NCBI GenBank assembly: GCA_050178915.1
Contig: JBFXFO010000009.1
Location: forward strand, 1 to 46,672
Direction: 5' to 3'
DNA: 46,672 nt
From: JBFXAF01 sp050178915
Lineage (GTDB): Bacteria; Pseudomonadota; Alphaproteobacteria; Rhizobiales; Rhizobiaceae
Positions 9,316 to 15,717 of this stretch are shown piece by piece. The position numbers and the translations under genes were made by a program. Below the pieces are notes generated by a model, which did not search any database, had not been told where the DNA came from, and worked only from the letters and a program-made list of their open reading frames with translations. Each line of letters opens with the position of its first letter. Positions within the stretch are counted from its first letter, which is position 1.

Positions 9316-9374
9316 CGGGAGCCTTCAGCGCCAAATCCGCGCTGACAGCAACGCGCTCAGCCTGCGGCCGAAAT

Positions 9375-9402
9375 GAAACGGAACGGCAAGCCGTCCCGTT
9401 TC
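9375..9402 (+). terminator. Hairpin after the macAB-like operon
   Basis: GAAACGGAACGGC and GCCGTCCCGTTTC form a 13-base stem with one mismatch and an AA loop, 60 bases past the permease stop. No long T tract follows (only TTTCGGTT), so its role as terminator is inferred from position. Confidence 0.4.
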
Positions 9403-9455
9403 GGTTCCAGCCACAATGTCCCGATCAGGCACACCTCGGGTGGCGCGCCGGAGCG

Positions 9456-9740
9456 TCAGTCGTAGGCGATGCCGATTTCGTTCTGGCGCCGCCATTTGAC
9501 CGAAACCGAATGCCAGCTCCCTTCGTGCCCGACTTTGAGCTCGAAGCGCTGCGGCACCGCTGAAGCCTCACCGAAATCAAGCCTTGCGCCGCCGGCGGAG
9601 AAATTGCGGATCACGCATTCGAGCGAACCGTAACCGCTGTTGAAGCGCAGCAGTCCGCCCTTGAAGCTGCGGCGGCGCTCGACCACGCGGCGCTCGTTGA
9701 AAATCCGCGCTTGCGTGCTCGCACTGTTCAGAATTGGCAT
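9456..9740 (-). CDS. PilZ-domain protein (candidate c-di-GMP receptor)
   Basis: 94 aa, a single PilZ domain. The c-di-GMP contact motifs are visible: an arginine cluster ERRRSFK (21-27) standing for RxxxR, and NFSAGGARL (46-54) standing for D/NxSxxG. AAGGAGG precedes the ATG at 9740. Single-domain PilZ proteins transmit c-di-GMP levels to motility, polysaccharide or transcription targets. A diguanylate cyclase lies in the same window at about 33 kb, but nothing links the two. It follows ilvC on the same strand after a 123-base gap holding a small hairpin. Confidence 0.9.
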   Translation of the reverse strand: MPILNSASTQARIFNERRVVERRRSFKGGLLRFNSGYGSLECVIRNFSAGGARLDFGEASAVPQRFELKVGHEGSWHSVSVKWRRQNEIGIAYD

Positions 9741-9804
9741 ATCACGAGGCCTCCTTTGCCCGTTGGCAACAGCCTAGCGAATTCCGTGCCAGTTCTGCCT
9801 GACT

Positions 9805-9824
9805 GAAAGGCCGGCGAGCCTTTC
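9805..9824 (-). terminator. Short hairpin downstream of ilvC
   Basis: On the minus strand GAAAGGC and GCCTTTC pair around a six-base loop, 40 bases after the ilvC stop. The T run is part of the stem only, so termination here is weakly supported. Confidence 0.3.
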
Positions 9825-9863
9825 GACGCGCCCGCCTTGTCTCAGCAAGCCAGGGTCGGATTT

Positions 9864-10883
9864 CTAGTTGCGGGCCTTGTCGACCAGCTTGTTCTTGCTG
9901 ATCCACGGCATCATGGCGCGCAGCTTCTCGCCGACCTGCTCGATCTGGTGCGAGTCGTTGTTGCGGCGGATGCCCTTGAAACGGGCCATGCCGGAACGGT
10001 ACTCCTGCATCCACTCCGAGGTGAACTTGCCGGTCTGGATGTCCTTCAGCACGCGCTTCATCTCGGCCTTTGTCTCGGCGGTGATGATGCGCGGACCCGA
10101 GACGTACTCACCCCACTCGGCGGTGTTCGAGATCGAGTAGTTCATGTTGGCGATGCCACCTTCATAAATCAGGTCGACGATCAGCTTCACCTCGTGCAGG
10201 CATTCGAAATAGGCCATTTCGGGTGCATAGCCGCCCTCGACCAGCGTCTCGAAACCGGCGCGGATGAGTTCGACCAGACCGCCGCAGAGCACCACCTGCT
10301 CGCCGAACAGGTCGGTCTCGCACTCTTCCTTGAAATTCGTCTCGATGATGCCCGAACGACCGCCGCCGACGCCGCAGGCGTAGGACAGGCCAAGGTCGAG
10401 TGCATTGCCCGACGCGTCCTGATGCACGGCGACGAGGCACGGCACGCCGCCACCCTTCTGGTATTCGCCACGCACGGTGTGGCCCGGGCCCTTCGGCGCG
10501 ACCATCAGCACGTCGACGGTCGACTTCGGCTCGATCAGGCCGAAATGCACATTGAGGCCGTGCGCGAAGGCGATCGCTGCGCCATCGCGGATGTTCGGCG
10601 CAATCTCGTTCTTGTAGATGTCGGCCTGCAGTTCGTCCGGCGTCGCCATCATCATCAGGTCGGCCCACTTGGCGGCTTCCGCCACCGTCATGACCTTGAG
10701 ACCGTCGGCCTCGACCTTCTTGGCGGTCGCCGACCCGGCCTTGAGGCCGATGGCGAGGTCCTTGGCGCCGGAATCCTTCAGGTTCAGCGCGTGCGCGCGT
10801 CCCTGTGAGCCATAGCCGATGATGGCGACCTTCTTGCCCTTGATGAGGTTCAGATCGGCGTCGCGATCGTAATAGACACGCAT
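9864..10883 (-). CDS. ilvC: Ketol-acid reductoisomerase
   Basis: 339 aa, a class I enzyme of normal length. The N-terminal Rossmann motif IIGYGSQGRAHALNLKDSG (21-39) binds NADPH; the C-terminal knotted helical domain carries the metal-binding acidic residues (for example GVGGGRSGIIETNFKEECET). It converts acetolactate to dihydroxyisovalerate (and the isoleucine equivalent), the step after acetolactate synthase, whose genes lie 14 kb away in this window. AGGGAAGGGAAG precedes the ATG. It starts only 15 bases after the TetR gene on the same strand, so at least part of its transcription may come through that gene. Confidence 0.98.
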   Translation of the reverse strand: MRVYYDRDADLNLIKGKKVAIIGYGSQGRAHALNLKDSGAKDLAIGLKAGSATAKKVEADGLKVMTVAEAAKWADLMMMATPDELQADIYKNEIAPNIRDGAAIAFAHGLNVHFGLIEPKSTVDVLMVAPKGPGHTVRGEYQKGGGVPCLVAVHQDASGNALDLGLSYACGVGGGRSGIIETNFKEECETDLFGEQVVLCGGLVELIRAGFETLVEGGYAPEMAYFECLHEVKLIVDLIYEGGIANMNYSISNTAEWGEYVSGPRIITAETKAEMKRVLKDIQTGKFTSEWMQEYRSGMARFKGIRRNNDSHQIEQVGEKLRAMMPWISKNKLVDKARN

Positions 10884-10898
10884 GTGGACTTCCCTTCC

Positions 10899-11546
10899 CT
10901 AGGTGAGATGCGTTGAGGATTTTTCCGCCCCATAGAGGGCGAAGAACTGCCGCGTGGCGCGTTTTGCATCGCGGGTAATGTCTGCGTTGGTGAGCTTCAG
11001 CGGGTCTCCGAGCAGCAGCCGGATCTGCACGTCGCGGCCGACGAGGCCGAAGAAGGTGCGGAACGCTTCCTCGGTGTCGTCGAAGGCGACGAGACCGGCC
11101 TCGCGGCCCGCCTCCAGCACCGGCTTCAGCCGCTCGCCAATGGCGAAGCGGCCGTTCGCCAGCACGATGGCGCCGAGGTCGTCGCCGCCCGAGACGGCCT
11201 GCCCGATCGCCACGCGGTTGAGCGCGATCGAGGTGCGCGAGGAGATCACCGTGAGCCAGTTCTGCGCGAACGCCTCGAGACTGGCAGCCAGCGACGAGGC
11301 ATCGAGCCTGGCGCGGTCGTAATTGCCGGCGCGCACCTTCGAGGCCTGCCATTTGACCGTCGCGGTCAGCAGGCCGTCACGGTCGCCGAACCACTTGTAG
11401 AGCGTTTCCTTCGAGCAGGAGGCGCGCGCGGCGACGGCCGTCATCGTCAGCGCCGCGCCCTGCTCGACCAGCAGCGACAGAGCCGCGTCCAGCACCGCCT
11501 GCTGGCGCGCGCTTGGTTCCGCGATGGTCTGGGTTTCCGCATTCAT
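10899..11546 (-). CDS. TetR/AcrR-family transcriptional regulator
   Basis: 215 aa from the ATG at 11546 (MNAETQTIAEPSARQQ). A longer reading from TTG at 11582 has its GGAGG too close to the start. The N-terminal helix-turn-helix is clear: ILxxALxLLVEQGAALTMTAVAARASCSKETLYKWFGDRDGLL, typical of TetR proteins. The C-terminal ligand-binding domain is of the kind found in regulators of efflux or lipid genes. It lies between the FAD monooxygenase gene (upstream) and ilvC (15 bases downstream). A perfect 15-base inverted repeat 13 bases upstream of its start is a candidate autoregulatory operator. Confidence 0.92.
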   Translation of the reverse strand: MNAETQTIAEPSARQQAVLDAALSLLVEQGAALTMTAVAARASCSKETLYKWFGDRDGLLTATVKWQASKVRAGNYDRARLDASSLAASLEAFAQNWLTVISSRTSIALNRVAIGQAVSGGDDLGAIVLANGRFAIGERLKPVLEAGREAGLVAFDDTEEAFRTFFGLVGRDVQIRLLLGDPLKLTNADITRDAKRATRQFFALYGAEKSSTHLT

Positions 11547-11558
11547 CGGCGGTCCCGT

Positions 11559-11573
11559 ACCGTACGTTACGGT
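11559..11573. promoter_or_regulatory. Candidate TetR operator
   Basis: ACCGTA-CGT-TACGGT is a perfect inverted repeat with six-base arms, placed 13 bases upstream of the TetR ATG and overlapping the stop codon of the preceding monooxygenase gene (11567-11569). TetR regulators commonly bind such palindromes beside their own gene; that this one does is inference. Confidence 0.5.
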
Positions 11574-12814
11574 TCGGCGCAAGCCTCCGGCACGGAATCC
11601 CAGTCCAGTTCTCGCAGGCCGAGCGCACGGAACGGGTCCACCAACGTGCCCGCGACCATGGAGGCAAGGAAGCGCGGCGCTGGTGGCACCTTCGCCAGCG
11701 CGGGCACGAGGCGGTCACGCACAAACGGCAGCACGCGCGAGTCCGACTGGTAGAACGGCGTAAAGGCGCGCGACAGTGTCTGGAAGACGCGAACATGCCA
11801 GCGCCGCATCGCGGCATAGGCTTCCAGCGCACTGTCGACGTCATCCGAACGCCGCAGCGCAACGGCGAGCGCGCGCGCATCGAGCAACGCCATGTTGGCG
11901 CCCTGCCCCAGTTGCGGACTGGTAGAGTGGGCGGCATCGCCGATCACGGCCAGCCTATGTCCAACCGGCCTGATCAGCGTGTGATGGCCGTAGCGTGCGA
12001 GCGTCAAGGTCTCGAAGCCGTCGATCTGCCGCGTGAACCCCTCGCATTCCGGCCACAGCGCAAGGACGCGCTGCTTCCACGCTGCGATGCCGGCGGCGCG
12101 GACCGCATCCACGTCGGCGGGCTTGAGGCTCCAGAAGAAGGCCGCCATCGCAGGCGCGCCGGGCTCGGCGCGGCCAATCGGCAGCACGCCGATCATCACG
12201 CTCGCGCGGCGGTAGCGCTGCAGCAGGGCATGGCGGTCGAAAGCGCTCCCCTCCGGCCAGGCAAGCGAGGCCCAGAACGCGCCGTATGCGAGCGCGTGCG
12301 GCTCGCTCGACGCGTCGGCCAGGCGGCGCAGCGCCGAGCGCGCTCCGTTCGCATCGACAACCAGATCGAAACGCCCCCGCTTGCGCCCTGCGGCAACGAT
12401 GGAGACGGCGTCAGCGCCAGCGTCGAGATCGTCGATCTCCATACCTGTCTCGACGGCAATGCCCGCCTCCACCGCGGCGGCATGCAGCACGCAGAACAAG
12501 GCGCTCCGATGCACGGCCAGCCCGAAGCGCCCGCCACGTGCGTATCGGACATCGAGCACCGGACGGCCGGTCTCGGCCTCGGCGCCATACAGGCGGTCGA
12601 CGCGCGAACCGAGCGCCAACATCTGCGTCAGCAAGCCGAGGTCGTGCAGAACCGTCAGCCCGGTCGGCTGCAGAATGAGGCCGGAGCCCAGCGGCTTGGC
12701 CGTATCGAAGCGTTCGAAGATGGTGACGCGGTGGCCATCGCGCCTCAGGTAGATCGCAGCGGCGAGCCCGGCCGGCCCGGCTCCCACGATCGCGATGTCT
12801 TTTCCAGATGGCAT
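11567..12814 (-). CDS. FAD-dependent monooxygenase (PHBH/UbiH-like)
   Basis: 415 aa. The N-terminal dinucleotide motif GAGPAGLAAAIYLRRDGHRVTIFER (residues 11-35), a DG-like VVDANGARSALRR stretch and the C-terminal GDAAHSTSPQLGQGANMALLDA motif define a group A flavin hydroxylase such as p-hydroxybenzoate or salicylate hydroxylase. It needs FAD and NAD(P)H; the aromatic or quinone-like substrate cannot be read from sequence. Its 3' end overlaps the TetR operator candidate, and the TetR gene follows on the same strand, so it may share that regulator. Confidence 0.92.
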   Translation of the reverse strand: MPSGKDIAIVGAGPAGLAAAIYLRRDGHRVTIFERFDTAKPLGSGLILQPTGLTVLHDLGLLTQMLALGSRVDRLYGAEAETGRPVLDVRYARGGRFGLAVHRSALFCVLHAAAVEAGIAVETGMEIDDLDAGADAVSIVAAGRKRGRFDLVVDANGARSALRRLADASSEPHALAYGAFWASLAWPEGSAFDRHALLQRYRRASVMIGVLPIGRAEPGAPAMAAFFWSLKPADVDAVRAAGIAAWKQRVLALWPECEGFTRQIDGFETLTLARYGHHTLIRPVGHRLAVIGDAAHSTSPQLGQGANMALLDARALAVALRRSDDVDSALEAYAAMRRWHVRVFQTLSRAFTPFYQSDSRVLPFVRDRLVPALAKVPPAPRFLASMVAGTLVDPFRALGLRELDWDSVPEACAEP

Positions 12815-12903
12815 CGACCCACCCTTGCGTCGTGTTCAGGGTCGAACCGAATTATCGCGCGGTTAACGCGACGGCACAGCGCATCTGAGCCCTTGGTCTC
12901 GCC

Positions 12904-13314
12904 TCAAGAACCGGCGGCGTCGAAAGCCGCCCGGCTCTGCTGGACCTGCGCAAAATTCTGCTCCGCCCACTCGATCAGCGGGTGCAGCGTGGAGAACATC
13001 GAGCGTCCGAGATCGGTCAGGCTGTACTCCACGCTCGGCGGCGTTGTCGCGAAGACCTCGCGATGGACATAGCCATCGCGCTGCAGGTCGCGCAACGTCT
13101 GCGTCAGCATGCGCTGCGAGATGTCCGGGACCAGCCGGCGCAGCGCCCCGAAGCGATACGGCTGTTCGGCCAGCGCGAGCAGCAGCAGCGACGCCCATTT
13201 GCCGAACACACCGTCAAGCACATTGCGTACGGGACAGTTGGCAAGCCCGCCGTCGGCGGCCTGCGCCTTGTAGAACTCCAGCATCTGGCGGGTCGAGACG
13301 ATGCGTGCATCCAT
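12904..13314 (-). CDS. HxlR-family transcriptional regulator (QorR/HypR-like)
   Basis: 136 aa with one winged helix-turn-helix of the HxlR type: NCPVRNVLDGVFGKWASLLLLALAEQPYRFGALRRLVPDISQRMLTQTLRDLQRDGYVHR. The conserved cysteine C27 in the NCPV motif is the redox-sensing position in QorR/HypR regulators, which respond to quinones, disulfide stress or aldehydes. It is divergent from an NmrA-type oxidoreductase gene, the same arrangement as E. coli qorR-qorB, which makes that gene its likely target. Confidence 0.93.
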   Translation of the reverse strand: MDARIVSTRQMLEFYKAQAADGGLANCPVRNVLDGVFGKWASLLLLALAEQPYRFGALRRLVPDISQRMLTQTLRDLQRDGYVHREVFATTPPSVEYSLTDLGRSMFSTLHPLIEWAEQNFAQVQQSRAAFDAAGS

Positions 13315-13330
13315 GAGGTGGTTCCTTGCG

Positions 13331-13427
13331 CGTAACCAGCAGCGGCGAAACTGCCTTCTTTACGAAGCGACGCTGATATCCGATCTGCAGCTGGTCTCTT
13401 TTTGAGAGCTTATATCGCTCCGTAACC
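13331..13427. promoter_or_regulatory. Divergent control region between HxlR and NmrA genes
   Basis: The 127-base intergenic region holds two identical CGTAACC heptamers (13331-13337 and 13421-13427), each close to one of the divergent start codons, and a small inverted repeat CTCT-TTTTG-AGAG (13396-13408). HxlR proteins usually bind repeats in such regions; the assignment is tentative. Confidence 0.3.
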
Positions 13428-13441
13428 GCAAGGGCAATGTC

Positions 13442-14329
13442 ATGACCGACACCATCTGCATCACCGGCGCATCCGGCAAACTCGGCCGCGCCGTCATCGA
13501 ACACCTTCTCGGCGAGCAGAAGGTTGCACCGGGACGTCTCATCGCCGGCTCGCGCAGCCCCGAGAAGCTTGCCGAACTGGCGGCGCGCGGCGTGGCGACA
13601 CGCAAGGCCGACTTCGACGATCAGGCCGGACTCGAAAAGGCGTTTGCCGGCGTCGGCACGCTGCTCATCATCTCCACCGACGCGCTCGATGGCGCCGGCA
13701 CCCGCCTGCGCCAGCACAAAGCCGCGGTCGCCGCCGCCAGTGCGGCGGGCGTCAAGCGCATCGCCTACACCTCGCTGCCCGCCGCCGACACGTCGAAAGT
13801 GTCTTTCGCACCTGACCATTTCGGCACCGAGCAGGCGATCCAGGCGACCGGACTGCCCTATCTCATCTTCCGCAACAGCTGGTACGCCGAGAACCTCCTG
13901 ATGTCGCTGCCGCAGGCACTGACGAGCGGCAAGTGGTACACCTCGGCCGGCGCGGGCAAGACCGCCTTCGTCGCGCGTGACGACATCGCCGCTGCCATTG
14001 CCGCGGCACTCGCCAACCCGCCAGCGCAGAGCACTGTCTGGACGCTGACCGGCGCAGAGGCGCTGACCAATGGCGAGATCGCCGCGCTCGCAGCCGACGT
14101 GCTGGGCCGCACGACGGAAGTCGTCGACCTCACCGACGATCAGCTTGCCGGCGGCATGAAGGCTGCGGGCGTACCCGAGCCGTTCATTCCGACCCTCGTC
14201 TCGTTCGACGCGGCTGCACGCGCTGGCAACCTCGCCATGATCACCGCCGACGTGGAGACGCTTTCGGGCCGCCGGCCGCGCTCCCTGCGCGACTGGCTCA
14301 CCGCCAACAAGGCTGCCTTCGCAGCCTGA
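13442..14329 (+). CDS. NmrA-like SDR oxidoreductase (QorB type)
   Basis: 295 aa. The N-terminal ITGASGKLGRAVIEHLL motif (GxxGxxG, residues 7-23) binds NAD(P)H; there is no classical YxxxK catalytic pair, as usual in atypical SDRs of the NmrA/QorB group. FRNSWYAENL and the C-terminal FDAAARAGNLAMITADVETLSGRRPRSLRDWL stretch are conserved in QorB-like quinone oxidoreductases. It probably reduces quinones or senses redox state. AGGG lies eight bases before the ATG. The divergent HxlR gene is its probable regulator. Confidence 0.9.
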   Translation: MTDTICITGASGKLGRAVIEHLLGEQKVAPGRLIAGSRSPEKLAELAARGVATRKADFDDQAGLEKAFAGVGTLLIISTDALDGAGTRLRQHKAAVAAASAAGVKRIAYTSLPAADTSKVSFAPDHFGTEQAIQATGLPYLIFRNSWYAENLLMSLPQALTSGKWYTSAGAGKTAFVARDDIAAAIAAALANPPAQSTVWTLTGAEALTNGEIAALAADVLGRTTEVVDLTDDQLAGGMKAAGVPEPFIPTLVSFDAAARAGNLAMITADVETLSGRRPRSLRDWLTANKAAFAA

Positions 14330-14405
14330 CCGGAAGGCGCGGGGCGGCGGTTTGCAGCCGCCCTGCATCTGCTATGCTCGCGCCGTCACGCAGTGAGGTG
14401 CCAGC

Positions 14406-15095
14406 ATGATTTCGATCGAGACCAGACCGCATGCGATCGAGATCGCGCCGGAGCGCAGCGCCGTCATCGTCGTGGACATGCAGAATGCCTTCGTCTCGAA
14501 AGGCGGCATGTTCGACCTCGCCGGCATCGACGTGTCGGGCGCTAGGCCGGTCGTGGAGGCCAATCGCCGCCTGCTGGCAGCCTGCCGCAAGGCCGGCATG
14601 CCGGTGGTCTATCTGCAGATGTCGTACCGCCCCGACCTGTCGGACGCCGGTGATGCCACTTCGCCCAATTTCCACAAGGAGCTCGGCATGGTGCTCATGC
14701 GCCAGCGGCCGGAACTGCGCGGCCAGTTGCTGGTCGATGGCACGTGGGACTGGCAGATCGTCGATGCACTGAAGCCGCAGCCGGGCGACAAGATTGTGCG
14801 CAAGTCGCGCTACAGCGGCTTCGTCGACACCGACCTCGAAGCATGGCTGCGCGCCCGCGACATCCGCCACCTGTTCTTCACCGGTGTCGCCACCAATGTG
14901 TGCGTGGAGAGCAGCGCACGTGATGCCTACTTCGCCGAGTTCTGGCCGGTGCTGGTCGAGGATGCGATGAACCATTCCGGCCCCGACTTCACGCGTCAGG
15001 CGACGCTGTGGAATTTCGAGCACGTGCTCGGCTGGGTAACGCGCACCGACACGCTGGTCGCCGCGCTCGAGGCGAAGGCCCTCCCTCCGGCCTGA
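14406..15095 (+). CDS. RutB-like ureidoacrylate/peroxyureidoacrylate amidohydrolase
   Basis: 229 aa, isochorismatase-like cysteine hydrolase. The triad falls at D24 (VVDMQNAF), K133 (RKSRYSGF) and C166 (VATNVCVES), the same numbering as E. coli RutB, and the neighbourhoods SPNFHKELG, TWDWQIVD and PGDKIVRKSRYSGF also match RutB closely. RutB cleaves ureidoacrylate to carbamate and aminoacrylate in pyrimidine catabolism. None of rutA, C, D, E, F or G is nearby, so this is a stand-alone copy and could act on a related carbamoyl or ureido compound. Start ATG 14406 follows GTGAGGTGCC. Confidence 0.88.
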   Translation: MISIETRPHAIEIAPERSAVIVVDMQNAFVSKGGMFDLAGIDVSGARPVVEANRRLLAACRKAGMPVVYLQMSYRPDLSDAGDATSPNFHKELGMVLMRQRPELRGQLLVDGTWDWQIVDALKPQPGDKIVRKSRYSGFVDTDLEAWLRARDIRHLFFTGVATNVCVESSARDAYFAEFWPVLVEDAMNHSGPDFTRQATLWNFEHVLGWVTRTDTLVAALEAKALPPA

Positions 15096-15106
15096 CGCAC
15101 CAAAGG

Positions 15107-15136
15107 AGGAAACGCGCATAAACCCGTGCGTTTCCT
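15107..15136. repeat. Inverted repeat after the rutB-like gene
   Basis: AGGAAACGC (15107-15115) and GCGTTTCCT (15128-15136) pair perfectly with a 12-base loop, 12 bases past the stop of the rutB-like gene. No T tract follows, so it may only stabilise the 3' end. Confidence 0.4.
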
Positions 15137-15223
15137 GCCCTGAACCCGATCGTCGGCTTGCGCGTCCGCGATCCCGCGTGACACCTTCCGCGGCGTTTGA
15201 ATTTTGCAAGGGGGGATCATCCA

Positions 15224-15664
15224 ATGCAGTTGCGTGTGGTTTGGAAGGGTGCAGCGGTCATGTCGACCGTGCTGTTGCTGGCGCTGGCCGGTTGCCAGGG
15301 TGAAGTCGGTCCAAAGGGCGATGCCGGCGCGGCCGGCCCTGCCGGCGCAGCGGGTCCGGCTGGACCTGCAGGCCCCGCCGGCGACAAGGGCGACAAAGGC
15401 GACAAGGGCGATCCGGGTGAGGCAGGTGCGGCGGGGCCCGCCGGCCCGGCCGGCCCTGCCGGTCCCGCTGGCGAGGCAGGCGCAGCTGGCGCGGCTGGTC
15501 CGAGCATCGTCGAAGGCACCGCGTCGGCGGAATGCCCTGCTGGCACCGTCGTCGTCTCGGCGCTTTGCGTTGGCGGCCCGCAGGCAACCGTGGCCGCTGC
15601 CGACGGCAAGGAAACCGTGACCTGCGCGTCCGGCAATGCTCGCGCCATGTGCGCGACCAAGTAG
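15224..15664 (+). CDS. Collagen-like repeat lipoprotein
   Basis: 146 aa from the ATG at 15224, preceded by AAGGGGGGA. The N-terminus is a lipoprotein signal with lipobox LAGC (C24 would be lipidated). From G26 to about residue 94 run 23 uninterrupted Gly-X-Y triplets, mostly GPA, GAA, GDK and GEA, the pattern of a collagen triple helix; Pro is often in the X place and Lys-Gly-Asp charge pairs (GDKGDKGDKGDP) stand in for hydroxyproline. A C-terminal globular part of about 50 residues holds four cysteines (ECPAG, ALCVG, VTCAS, AMCATK), likely two disulfides. Expected form: a lipid-anchored trimeric stalk with a small head. A strong terminator follows 26 bases later; it appears to be monocistronic. 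Confidence 0.88.
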   Translation: MQLRVVWKGAAVMSTVLLLALAGCQGEVGPKGDAGAAGPAGAAGPAGPAGPAGDKGDKGDKGDPGEAGAAGPAGPAGPAGPAGEAGAAGAAGPSIVEGTASAECPAGTVVVSALCVGGPQATVAAADGKETVTCASGNARAMCATK

Positions 15665-15689
15665 TAGGCTGGCAAATCTGAGATTTGGG

Positions 15690-15716
15690 ACGGGCGCCTT
15701 CGCGGCGCCCGTTTCG
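15690..15716 (+). terminator. Rho-independent terminator of the collagen-like gene
   Basis: ACGGGCGCC / GGCGCCCGT (nine perfect pairs) with loop TTCGC, followed by TTCGTTT. It lies between the convergent collagen-like and kup genes, ending two bases before the kup stop codon, and may act for both. Confidence 0.75.
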
Positions 15717-15717
15717 T

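Noticed and set aside
15204..15620. Arg/Pro-rich alternative frames inside the collagen-like gene
   Set aside because: Produced by the Gly-X-Y codon repeat; only the frame with a lipobox and regular triplets is biological.
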